Both the position numbers and the translations under genes were made by a program. Positions 1 to 6,315 of a stretch of DNA of 11,965 bases are shown here, in pieces. Source of the DNA: Bacteroidota bacterium (lineage in GTDB: Bacteria; Bacteroidota; Bacteroidia; Bacteroidales; VadinHA17). The DNA lies in the NCBI GenBank assembly GCA_030631445.1, contig DAOVLD010000030.1, positions 1 to 11,965 of the forward strand, written 5' to 3'. Under the pieces are notes generated by a model, which was given only the letters and a program-made list of their open reading frames with translations, was not told the DNA's origin and did not search any database. The first letter of the stretch is position 1. Every line of letters begins with the position of its first letter.

Positions 1-153
1 AACTATAAGGAGTATAAACCTGAAGTTCAGTTATGCCAGGTTCCGGGTTTTGGTAAAGTGGAGTACCAATTCCTTGTTTCAGGTAAAGGTAATCTGATAA
101 TTGAATATGAGTCAAGAAAGGCAGGAAAGATAAAAAAACAGGTTAAACTGTAG
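1..153 (+). CDS. C-terminal end of an unidentified protein (partial)
   Basis: An open frame runs from the first base to a TAG stop at 151-153, giving the last 50 residues of a protein that starts outside the window. The visible part alternates hydrophobic and charged residues (VEYQFLVSGKGNLIIEYES), which reads as a small beta-sandwich ending, and closes with a lysine-rich tail. This kind of ending (GKVEY..LVSGKG) resembles what I recall at the C-terminus of large Bacteroidota M14-type metallocarboxypeptidases, but no catalytic residue is visible, so that identity is only a guess. It is followed by a 12-bp tandem repeat at 184-231. Confidence 0.6.
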   Translation, partial: NYKEYKPEVQLCQVPGFGKVEYQFLVSGKGNLIIEYESRKAGKIKKQVKL

Positions 154-183
154 AGATTTCAAAGTTCATATTGAATTTTAAAG

Positions 184-231
184 AATAACGTTATTAATAA
201 CGTTATTAATTACGTGATTAATAACGTAATT
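184..231. repeat. 12-bp tandem palindromic repeat, four copies
   Basis: Four consecutive 12-mers at 184-195, 196-207, 208-219 and 220-231. The first two are identical (aataacgttatt) and perfectly self-complementary. The third (aattacgtgatt) and fourth (aataacgtaatt) each carry changes but keep the central acg-t core. It lies 30 bp after the preceding stop codon and about 130 bp before the DAHP synthase start. It could be an operator array for a dimeric regulator, a terminator-like structure, or a plain satellite repeat. Confidence 0.85.
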
Positions 232-362
232 AATTATATGAACCAAAAAAAATAATTTCCGGTTTATTTGCCTTACACAGATTTATCTTATATCGGGGTT
301 TTTAAAAACTAGTCAAAGTTTGAAGAATAATTAATAATCTGAATTTGCCAAAAAGCACAGGG

Positions 363-1469
363 ATGGAAATTTTGCCGTTTGAAAATTGGTTTAGTAATAG
401 TATAAATACACCCTTTTTGATTGCCGGGCCGTGTAGTGCTGAATCCAGCGACCAGGTTATGAAAACTGCCAGGGCAATAGATAAGCTGAACAAAGTGACA
501 CTATTCCGGTCGGGGATATGGAAGCCAAGGACACATCCTGATAGTTTCAATGGTGTTGGTGTAAAAAGGCTTAAGTGGATGCAGCAGGTTAAGAAAGAAA
601 CTTCTCTCAGAACTCTTGTGGAAGTTGCTGTACCAAAGCATGTTGAGCAGTGCCTTGCCCATGAGATTGATGCTGTATGGATTGGGGCAAGAACCACTTC
701 AAGTCCCTTTGCTGTACAGGAGCTTTCTGAAGCTCTTGCGGGCACCAATTTACCTGTGTTTGTCAAGAATCCGATCAATCCTGATATTGGCTTATGGATC
801 GGTGCTATTGAAAGGTTATTAAAAGAAGGAATAAAAAAAATTGCTGCTATTCACAGGGGTTTTTTCCCTTTTGAAACAACTTCTCTTCGTAATATCCCCA
901 AATGGGAGGTTCCCATAGAATTAAAACGGAATTTTCATGAACTTCCAATAATCTGCGATCCGAGCCATATCTCAGGGAATGTGAATTACATAAAAACGAT
1001 CTCACAAAAAGCTCTTGATCTAAATATGGATGGATTGATGATTGAAACGCATATTAATCCGTCATCAGCATTGAGCGATTCGGAACAACAACTTACACCC
1101 CATGCATTAGATGAATTAATTTCGAAACTGGTTATTCGTAAATCTTCTTCCTCTGATGTTAGTTTTGCAAGTTTGCTTGATAAATTACGCAACCAGATAG
1201 ATTCTATTGATCAACAATACCTCGAATTATTGGCTCAGCGGATGGAGATTGTTGAAAAGATCGGCAGCTATAAGAAAGAAAATAACGTTGCAATTTTTCA
1301 ACTTGACCGATGGGAAGAAATAATTGCTACACGAATGGACCTGGCTGAAAAAATCGGGCTTGATAAAGAATTTGTTTTAAATTTTTTAAAGTCTGTTCAC
1401 AAAGAGTCTATACAGATCCAGACAAAAGTAATGGGGAATAATAATGAAAATACACCCCGTAACGCGTAA
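363..1469 (+). CDS. bifunctional DAHP synthase / chorismate mutase (AroQ type)
   Basis: This fusion enzyme would catalyse the first step of the shikimate pathway (phosphoenolpyruvate plus erythrose 4-phosphate to DAHP) and the chorismate-to-prephenate step leading to phenylalanine and tyrosine, in the cytoplasm. Numbering from ATG 363 (368 aa), the N-terminal DAHP synthase domain (about 1-258) shows AGPCSAES (21-28), RSGIWKPRTHP (49-59), KNP (135-137), HRGF (164-167), DPSHISG (199-205) and ETHINP (229-234). The C-terminal AroQ domain (about 268-355) shows LRNQIDSID, LLAQR and IGSYKK, matching the usual Arg, Asp, Arg and Lys positions. An in-frame TTG at 345 would add six residues (MPKSTG); ATG 363 is preferred because MEI- fits the family start. 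No good ribosome binding site decides it. The gene stands alone, converges on pssA, and its last five codons and stop fall in a heptad repeat. This domain order is characteristic of Bacteroidota. Confidence 0.95.
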   Translation: MEILPFENWFSNSINTPFLIAGPCSAESSDQVMKTARAIDKLNKVTLFRSGIWKPRTHPDSFNGVGVKRLKWMQQVKKETSLRTLVEVAVPKHVEQCLAHEIDAVWIGARTTSSPFAVQELSEALAGTNLPVFVKNPINPDIGLWIGAIERLLKEGIKKIAAIHRGFFPFETTSLRNIPKWEVPIELKRNFHELPIICDPSHISGNVNYIKTISQKALDLNMDGLMIETHINPSSALSDSEQQLTPHALDELISKLVIRKSSSSDVSFASLLDKLRNQIDSIDQQYLELLAQRMEIVEKIGSYKKENNVAIFQLDRWEEIIATRMDLAEKIGLDKEFVLNFLKSVHKESIQIQTKVMGNNNENTPRNA

Positions 1470-1483
1470 TCCGCAACACGTAA
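1456..1483 (+). repeat. 7-bp tandem repeat (cgtaa family), four units
   Basis: Units cccgtaa, cgcgtaa, tccgcaa and cacgtaa follow each other with an exact 7-bp period. The TAA stop of the DAHP synthase/chorismate mutase gene (1467-1469) is the end of the second unit, so the repeat supplies the protein's last few residues. The same family recurs at 3298-3325. Confidence 0.85.
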
Positions 1484-1519
1484 TTCTTTATATCATTGTG
1501 GTTATATTTTAAAAGAATT

Positions 1520-1640
1520 AACCGCCAAGTGCGCTAAGGATGCGCCAAGAGCGCAAAGAAAAAAGAGCATTAAAAAAAATATAATATTTAAATATCCTTA
1601 GCGAACTTTGCGCCTTCTTTGCGATCTCTGCGGTTTGTTT
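1520..1640. terminator. large imperfect inverted repeat between convergent genes, possible bidirectional terminator
   Basis: The left arm (1520-1558) and right arm (1595-1635) are inverted relatives. Perfect pairing blocks are aaccgc (1520-1525) with gcggtt (1630-1635), gctaagga (1533-1540) with tccttagc (1595-1602), and gcgcaaag (1551-1558) with ctttgcgc (1606-1613). These blocks are not all in one colinear order, so alternative foldings exist. Each arm is itself built from roughly 11-bp repeats of a cgc-aag motif. A T-rich run follows the right arm (1634-1644) and the left flank is A/T rich, so it could stop transcription of both flanking convergent genes. Function is inferred from position. 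Confidence 0.5.
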
Positions 1641-1658
1641 TTTTACTGCAACACTGTC

Positions 1659-2420
1659 TCACTGCCTCACAGTTTCCACTATCCACCCGGTAATAGATAT
1701 AAGGATATACGCGATGATAATTGCCGGTATTGCAATAACTTTCAAAATGATCAGTAAAGCAAAGGAAATAAGCAGGAAAACATACCTGGTTATGTTATTT
1801 GTGAACTTATAATCTTTGAATTTAAGTGAAAACATGGGTATTTTAGAAACCAACAGGAGCGATAGTATAAGGGTTGATACGAATAACAGATAAGGATCTA
1901 AAATAAATTGCCTTAGATTCTCAGGATGTTCAGGAGAAAAGATCACCAGCCCAACTGATGCGATTAAGATAGCATTTGCCGGAGTGGGCAGTCCTGAGAA
2001 AGTATAGTTCTGGTCAGGATCAGTATTAAATTTAGCAAGTCTGTATCCGGATGCTACTGCAATAAGGATTGTTGAAAATAAAATTGTTATTTCATGCCAG
2101 GCAGCAGTCTCAATAGCAAATCCGGACTGATGGATAAGGAAAGAATACTTTATGTAGTAAAACATCAACAGGGTGGGAGCAATCCCGAAACTAACCATAT
2201 CTGCAAGTGAATCAAGTTGTTTTCCCACATCAGAATATGCATTAAGGATACGGGCAGAAAGACCGTCAAGAAAATCAAAAACAGCCGCCAGGAGAATAAG
2301 GCAAAAGGCAGGAATTATTTTTCCTTCTATCATCACAATAATACTTAGTATTCCACAGACCATATTTAATGATGTGATGAAGTTGGGAATATGTTTTAAT
2401 ATCGGGTTTTTAGGAACCAT
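1659..2420 (-). CDS. pssA: CDP-diacylglycerol-serine O-phosphatidyltransferase
   Basis: This integral membrane enzyme joins CDP-diacylglycerol and L-serine to make phosphatidylserine, the precursor of phosphatidylethanolamine. The 253-residue product has the complete CDP-alcohol phosphatidyltransferase signature: D49-x2-D52-G53-x2-A56-R57-x8-G66-x3-D70-x3-D74, where the aspartates bind the metal and substrate. The N-terminus (KHIPNFITSLNMVCG) and the SGLPTPANA segment (142-150) are typical of the PssA subgroup, distinguishing it from PgsA. About six to eight hydrophobic helices can be seen, and the length is normal for the short Gram-positive/Bacteroidota type. ATG at 2420 is the natural start. 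No phosphatidylserine decarboxylase gene, a common neighbour, is present in the window. The gene stands alone, and the bases around its stop (about 1647-1680) again look like a degenerate 8-bp repeat. Confidence 0.95.
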   Translation of the reverse strand: MVPKNPILKHIPNFITSLNMVCGILSIIVMIEGKIIPAFCLILLAAVFDFLDGLSARILNAYSDVGKQLDSLADMVSFGIAPTLLMFYYIKYSFLIHQSGFAIETAAWHEITILFSTILIAVASGYRLAKFNTDPDQNYTFSGLPTPANAILIASVGLVIFSPEHPENLRQFILDPYLLFVSTLILSLLLVSKIPMFSLKFKDYKFTNNITRYVFLLISFALLIILKVIAIPAIIIAYILISITGWIVETVRQ

Positions 2421-2751
2421 ATAAAGAAAACTTTTAAGTGGAGTTAATTAGGGTTCTTTAGGATAATGCATAGTTATTTTGGAACATTGGAATACTGGAA
2501 TACTGGAATGTTGGAATGTTCAAAAAAGTGTGTCATTCATTTTCTTCCCAATCTTCCACTATTCCATCATTCCATTCTTGCTCTTCCATTTTTTCATCTT
2601 ACACCTATTCATTTTCCGGATGAACCTTATTTATTTTACCCAAAAGTAGGATATATTCCATAAACAGAGCTTTTTTTTCACGAATTCCGGAATTTCTTTT
2701 TAATTCTGTGCAAGTTGAGTATTTTTATTTCCTGATTAAATAAGTATTCGT
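2421..2751. other. gene-free 331-bp divergent intergenic region
   Basis: This gap separates the divergent pssA and HAD genes and must hold both promoters, but I found no convincing -33/-7 pair for either. It contains the paired octamer repeats at 2482-2588, a T8 run (2671-2678) and a perfect 12-bp palindrome, aattccggaatt, at 2683-2694, 58 bp ahead of the HAD start. A 65-codon open frame at 2466-2663 is made largely of repeat sequence and is not considered a gene. Confidence 0.6.
2482..2588. repeat. 8-bp tandem repeats in two inverted arms
   Basis: The left arm (2482-2521) is five octamers: gaacattg, gaatactg, gaatactg, gaatgttg, gaatgttc. The right arm (2549-2588) is the same type of octamer on the opposite strand; read as reverse complement it gives tggaagag, caagaatg, gaatgatg, gaatagtg, gaagattg. 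The arms are 27 bp apart and could form an imperfect hairpin. Confidence 0.8.
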
Positions 2752-3198
2752 ATGCCTGAGGAAATGATCAATATAAAAATTGCTGTAGATTTTGACGGTA
2801 CAATAGTTGAACATCAGTATCCGGAAATTGGAAAAGAAAAGCTTTTTGCCTTTGAAACTTTACGTGAGATGCAAAAGAGGGGTTTTAAACTAATTTTATG
2901 GACGGTTCGTTCCGGCAACGAGTTGGAGGAAGCCGTTGAGTTTTGCAGAAACAAAGGTGTAGAGTTTTATGCTGTAAATAAGAATTATCCCGAAGAGGTG
3001 ATAGATAAAAACTTTGTAAGGAAAATAGAGGCCGATATTTATATTGATGACAGGAATGTGGGCGGGTTTCCGGGATGGAGTGCAGTATGGCAGATGCTCA
3101 ATCCTGATGTGACGGTTTTAATACCCCAAAAAGGGAAGAGAATGCCCGGATACGGAAATCGGGGAATATCCCGGTTAAGAAGATTGTTTGGAAAGTGA
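2752..3198 (+). CDS. small HAD-superfamily hydrolase, BT0820-like
   Basis: A 148-residue cytoplasmic HAD-fold protein, probably a phosphatase or similar phosphotransfer enzyme with unknown substrate. Motif I is D13-F-D15-G-T17, with D13 as expected nucleophile and D15 as expected acid/base. Motif II corresponds to LILWTVRSG (48-55). Motif IV is the acidic pair in YIDDRNVGG (97-105), with K91 a candidate for the motif III lysine. The IAVDFDGTIVEH opening, YPEE and IDDRNVGG segments agree with the Bacteroides thetaiotaomicron BT0820 group as I recall it. There is no large cap domain, which suits large or macromolecular substrates, but this is inference. A second ATG at 2764 (MINIKIAVDFDGT) is an equally reasonable start, since family members begin close to the first beta strand. 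The basic C-terminus (RRLFGK) precedes a repeat-filled gap. Confidence 0.88.
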   Translation: MPEEMINIKIAVDFDGTIVEHQYPEIGKEKLFAFETLREMQKRGFKLILWTVRSGNELEEAVEFCRNKGVEFYAVNKNYPEEVIDKNFVRKIEADIYIDDRNVGGFPGWSAVWQMLNPDVTVLIPQKGKRMPGYGNRGISRLRRLFGK

Positions 3199-3205
3199 AC
3201 TAAAG

Positions 3206-3257
3206 GTGAGTAGGTGAGTGAGTTGAGTAGGTGAGTAGTTGAGTAAGTTGAGTAAGG
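3206..3257 (+). repeat. 8/9-bp tandem repeat (gtgagtag family), six units
   Basis: Units gtgagtag, gtgagtga, gttgagtag, gtgagtag, ttgagtaa and gttgagtaa follow one another, beginning 7 bp after the HAD gene's TGA stop. The strand is C-free over this stretch. No obvious hairpin. Confidence 0.8.
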
Positions 3258-3297
3258 AAGAGCAAAATGTTGAGTGCAAAGAGCAAATAAGCATTTA

Positions 3298-3403
3298 CTC
3301 GTAACACGAAACTCGTAACCCGTAACAGATGGAAGGAAGAGTTCAAAGTTCAAGGTTGCACCACTCACGATTCACGATTCTTCAATTTTAGTCATTTTAG
3401 TCA
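3298..3403 (+). repeat. block of 7-bp repeats followed by a 9-bp duplication
   Basis: Units ctcgtaa, cacgaaa, ctcgtaa and cccgtaa (3298-3325) are the same heptad family as 1456-1483. After a 15-bp gap a second heptad series begins at 3341 (gttcaaa, gttcaag, gttgcac, cactcac, gattcac, gattctt). A 9-bp exact tandem duplication, ttttagtca, occupies 3386-3394 and 3395-3403. Together they fill most of the gap before the cyclotransferase gene. Confidence 0.75.
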
Positions 3404-3445
3404 TTCCAAACTTAAGGTACTGAATAATTACAAAAAAAGTTATCT

Positions 3446-4597
3446 ATGAATATTTCAGACAGATCTGTTTTTAAGAAAAGTACCCGCATCTCTTTTGTGT
3501 TGTGGTTAATAATCCTGGGAATACTTGGTGCCGGGTGTGCAGGCAATGGTTCTTCAACCGGTGCAAAACCTGAGAGTATAAAAAGTAACAGGGAATTGAA
3601 GCAGAAATCAAGGAAAAACATCACCCTTATCAGTCCGGTAAAAAATAAGATGTTTACTCCTGGAGAAAAGATAGAATTCAACTACCGCCTTAAAGATACA
3701 GTAGAGATTATTGATTCGGTAATATATTACGCCAGAGGCAGAAAGATTGGAATAACGTACGGGGAAGATACAGGTTATTCGTGGGTGTCAGAGGGAATTA
3801 ATGTTGGTCAGAATTCTTTTAACATTCGCTTTTATTTCAATGATGGAACAAGTGAAAACAGGTCGATAACACTCAGGTTTAAATCAGATATTGTTCCTGA
3901 TAATTACGGATACAGGATAAAGAATGTATTTCCACATGACCCTGATGCGTATACACAGGGATTGGTATATCATGATGGATGGCTGTATGAAGGAACCGGG
4001 CAGCGCGGGAGATCATCACTTAGAAAGATAAAGCTTACAACCGGTGAGATTATTGGAACACTTGGTCTTGCCTCAGAGCTGTTTGGTGAAGGTGTTTGTA
4101 TTTTTAATGATAAGATCATTCAGCTTACCTGGACATCCCGGGTTGGATTTGTATATGACCTTGCCACCTTTAAACTTATCAAGAAAATAAATTATCCAAC
4201 ACAAGGCTGGGGATTAACAACTGATGATAAACAATTGATAATGAGTGACGGATCTGAAAAGATATACTTTCTTGAACCGGATTATTTTACTGAACAGGCA
4301 CGAATTGAAGTGTATGACCATGATGGTCCGGTTATGAATCTGAATGAACTGGAATATATAAACGGGGAGATATGGGCTAATGTCTACCAGACTAATAAAA
4401 TTGTAAGGATTGATCCTGAAACAGGTAAAGTTCTTGCCTGGATTAATCTTAGCGGGTTATTGGCACTCAAGGATTATAATCCTAAAACAGATGTGCTTAA
4501 TGGTATTGCTTACGATAAAATAAATAAAAGGCTTTTTGTGACAGGCAAAATGTGGCCTGAATTATTTCATATTGAACTAGTTCCATTCCAACAATAA
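3446..4597 (+). CDS. glutaminyl-peptide cyclotransferase, probable lipoprotein
   Basis: The enzyme family converts N-terminal glutamine of peptides to pyroglutamate with release of ammonia. The 383-residue product has a basic N-terminus, a hydrophobic stretch (17-30) and a cysteine at 31 (ILGAGC), a loose lipobox suggesting a lipid-anchored envelope protein. Residues about 57-147 form a separate beta-rich segment (ITLISPVKNKMFTPGEKIEF onward) that looks like an Ig-like domain. Residues about 155-380 are the beta-propeller of the plant/bacterial type glutamine cyclotransferase family, recognised by the sequence around HDPDAYTQGLVY (164-175), YEGTGQRGRSSL (181-192), LFGEGV (212-217), GWGLTTD (254-260), NELEYINGEIWANVY (300-314) and LNGIAYD (351-357). 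ATG 3446 directly precedes the signal sequence. It converges on the lipid-kinase gene, with only 102 bp between the stops. Confidence 0.88.
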   Translation: MNISDRSVFKKSTRISFVLWLIILGILGAGCAGNGSSTGAKPESIKSNRELKQKSRKNITLISPVKNKMFTPGEKIEFNYRLKDTVEIIDSVIYYARGRKIGITYGEDTGYSWVSEGINVGQNSFNIRFYFNDGTSENRSITLRFKSDIVPDNYGYRIKNVFPHDPDAYTQGLVYHDGWLYEGTGQRGRSSLRKIKLTTGEIIGTLGLASELFGEGVCIFNDKIIQLTWTSRVGFVYDLATFKLIKKINYPTQGWGLTTDDKQLIMSDGSEKIYFLEPDYFTEQARIEVYDHDGPVMNLNELEYINGEIWANVYQTNKIVRIDPETGKVLAWINLSGLLALKDYNPKTDVLNGIAYDKINKRLFVTGKMWPELFHIELVPFQQ

Positions 4598-4699
4598 CTC
4601 CCTACTCCTTACTTCTTCACTTACCTCTCATCTCTCTCTTCACTTTTGCCTTTTGCCTTCTTGACTTCCTACTACCTACTAATTACTACTTACTTCTTA
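4598..4699. repeat. pyrimidine-only spacer with tandem tact/cttc motifs
   Basis: The gap between two convergent stop codons contains only three G residues on the + strand in 102 bp and is built from recurring tacttact, cttcactt, ctctc and cttttgc elements. On the - strand it would be a purine-rich 3' untranslated tail of the lipid-kinase mRNA. I see no stable hairpin, so its role as terminator is unclear. Confidence 0.7.
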
Positions 4700-5647
4700 C
4701 TATACCTTGCACCCTGCAATGATCTGAACGGTCCTGGGAACAATATCAAACTCTATAGGTGAGTGTCCCAGTGATTCTCCATCCACTTCAAGGTGAATTT
4801 CCGGTTCTGAATCAATGGTGATCTTCTTGCCGGTGTATGATTCCACTTTTGGGTGATCAAGAATAGTACCGTCATAAAGTCTCTTAAGGCTGCGAATTAT
4901 TTCTCCTTTACGCATCTTTTTTATTACAGTAAGATCAAATAACCCGTCATCCGGAACGGCATTGGGTGTTTGCATCATCCCGCCTCCGGTATATTTACCA
5001 ATTCCAATACTTATTGTAAATGTTTCATTTTTTACATGTTGTCCGTCAACAGTTATTTCGGTAATAGTAAATTTATAATAAAGCAGGTTAGTGAGAATAT
5101 TCCAGAAATATAGAAATACTCCTTTCCTTCCTTTATCCTTTTGCCGGTTTGTTTTTTCTACAACCAGGGCATCAAATCCTAACCCGGCAATGTTTATGAA
5201 ATACCTGGATTCTCTTTTTTCACCGTGGTAATATTTTACAATACCGGCATCCTGCATAAAAGTGGAGCAATTTTTAAGGATGGATATTGCTTCGGCATAA
5301 TCAACAGGGATATTAAACATTCTTCCCCAGTCATTTCCGGTGCCCACGGTTATCATACCAAGAATGATTTCTGAAACAGGTACTTTTTTCTGTCCAAAAA
5401 CACCATTCACTACTTCATTCATGGTTCCATCACCTCCCACAACAATTATTCTTCGATAACCATTTTCAATCTTTTCGCGTGTAAGCTCAATTGCATGGCG
5501 TCTTTGCTGTGTAAAAACAGGATCAAATGTAAAACCTTCTTTTATTAGTAAACCGGAGATCTTATCCCAGTCTTTCTTTCCTTTACCTTTCCCGGCATTG
5601 GGATTTACAATAACAAGATATTTCTCATTTGGATTGAATACAGACAT
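4700..5647 (-). CDS. diacylglycerol kinase family lipid kinase
   Basis: A 315-residue cytosolic or membrane-associated ATP-dependent lipid kinase of the DagK/YegS/sphingosine kinase fold; substrate (diacylglycerol, sphingoid base or other lipid) cannot be assigned from sequence. The N-terminal catalytic domain has VNPNAGKGKG (14-23), the nucleotide-binding VVGGDGTMNEVVNG (69-82) and TVGTGNDWGR (100-109). The C-terminal beta-sandwich carries IAGLGFDA (153-160), the TPNAVPDDGLFDL loop (227-239) and LEVDGE (286-291), where family members place further catalytic or metal-related acidic residues. Length is typical. ATG 5647 gives a start just ahead of the first strand. Some Bacteroidota make sphingolipids, so a sphingoid-base substrate is possible but unsupported here. 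No partner gene adjoins it. Confidence 0.92.
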   Translation of the reverse strand: MSVFNPNEKYLVIVNPNAGKGKGKKDWDKISGLLIKEGFTFDPVFTQQRRHAIELTREKIENGYRRIIVVGGDGTMNEVVNGVFGQKKVPVSEIILGMITVGTGNDWGRMFNIPVDYAEAISILKNCSTFMQDAGIVKYYHGEKRESRYFINIAGLGFDALVVEKTNRQKDKGRKGVFLYFWNILTNLLYYKFTITEITVDGQHVKNETFTISIGIGKYTGGGMMQTPNAVPDDGLFDLTVIKKMRKGEIIRSLKRLYDGTILDHPKVESYTGKKITIDSEPEIHLEVDGESLGHSPIEFDIVPRTVQIIAGCKV

Positions 5648-5936
5648 TTTTTTTGGGATTTTTAATTAATGTATAGGAATTTACTCACTTCGTTCATGAG
5701 ATCGTCATGCTTGCAGCGTGACTAAGTTCAATGCTAATGGCTTGATAAGAGCTAATTTCATTATATTTTGCTTTTTTAAGTCGACAAATTAAAGACAAAG
5801 TTCGTCTTTTTTTCATCCTTTACCTTCTTCAATCATCATTCGTCATTCAAACTTCGTCTTTCCAAAGGGTTCAAAGGTTCTCTAAAACGTATAACAATTA
5901 ACGAATAACATATAACTTTTATCTACATGAAAGGCA

Positions 5937-5964
5937 CTGCTGACTGCCGACTGTTGACTGCCGA
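5937..5964 (+). repeat. 7-bp tandem repeat (ctgccga family), four units
   Basis: Units ctgctga, ctgccga, ctgttga and ctgccga with exact 7-bp period. Its core heptamer gccgact (5946-5952 and 5960-5966) is the complement of agtcggc, which flanks the leader hairpin of the transglycosylase gene at 8779-8785 and 8814-8820. Confidence 0.85.
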
Positions 5965-6174
5965 CTAATTATTTATACCCTAAACTTCTATAACCTCTTC
6001 CCTCTCTTAACCTTAGTCTTAGCCTCAGCCTTCTTATTTATTCTTCTGCTAATTAACCTAAAATATTCTTTACTCTGCAAAAATATGGGTTTATTTTATC
6101 TGATAAATCCGGAAAAATGGTTGTAACTTTTATTTTTTTGAGGATCAATGCATAAAAAATGTTTTCAACAATAC

Positions 6175-6217
6175 TGTTAATAATTTGTTCATAACTGGTT
6201 AAGAAATGTTCAAAATT
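6175..6217 (+). repeat. 11-bp-spaced DnaA-box-like 9-mers upstream of parAB
   Basis: TGTTAATAA (6175-6183) and TGTTCATAA (6186-6194) each differ at a single position from the complement of the DnaA box consensus, TGTGNATAA. They lie in the same orientation exactly 11 bp apart. Weaker relatives follow as ggttaagaa (6197-6205) and tgttcaaaa (6207-6215). The surroundings are AT rich. This phased arrangement could bind DnaA or another regulator on one helix face, but the match is imperfect and function is inferred. Confidence 0.45.
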
Positions 6218-6254
6218 CAGGATTAGAAAAAAAAACTAAAGACAAGTAAACCTT

Positions 6255-6262
6255 TAAATTTG
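6255..6262 (+). promoter_or_regulatory. possible -7 promoter element for parA
   Basis: TAAATTTG fits the Bacteroidota -7 consensus TAnnTTTG and lies 53 bp before the parA start. No TTG/TTTG element is present at the expected distance upstream, so the promoter call is weak. Confidence 0.3.
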
Positions 6263-6315
6263 ACCATTTTCTTTTTAAATCGAGTATTAATAATTATAAC
6301 ACTGATAATCAATAT

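Larger units (their letters stand above)
5648..6315. other. 668-bp intergenic region upstream of parA
   Basis: No open frame here looks coding. The first half carries low-complexity, pyrimidine-biased sequence (5800-5880, 5985-6060) and four heptads at 5937-5964. The second half is strongly AT rich. It holds a short inverted repeat, tttatc-t-gataaa (6095-6107), the DnaA-box-like series at 6175-6217 and a possible -7 element at 6255-6262. The region must supply the promoters for both the lipid kinase (leftward) and parA (rightward). No parS-like 16-bp palindrome was found. Confidence 0.6.

Noticed and set aside
267..296. possible promoter TTTG ... TATATCGG for the DAHP synthase gene
   Set aside because: The -7 half has two mismatches from TAnnTTTG, so the call is not better than chance in AT-rich DNA.
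302..778. 158-codon open frame on the - strand
   Set aside because: It lies opposite the well-supported DAHP synthase domain and has no recognisable protein features.
2466..2663. 65-codon open frame on the + strand
   Set aside because: It is composed mostly of the octamer repeat arms, shows no domain-like pattern, and is better explained as repeat sequence without stops.
2683..2694. 12-bp palindrome aattccggaatt upstream of the HAD gene
   Set aside because: It is a perfect palindrome but single-copy and short, with no promoter element nearby to indicate an operator; noted in the intergenic entry only.
3039..3368. 109-codon open frame on the - strand
   Set aside because: It overlaps the HAD gene and then runs through the 8-bp and 7-bp repeats; its translation simply reflects those repeats.
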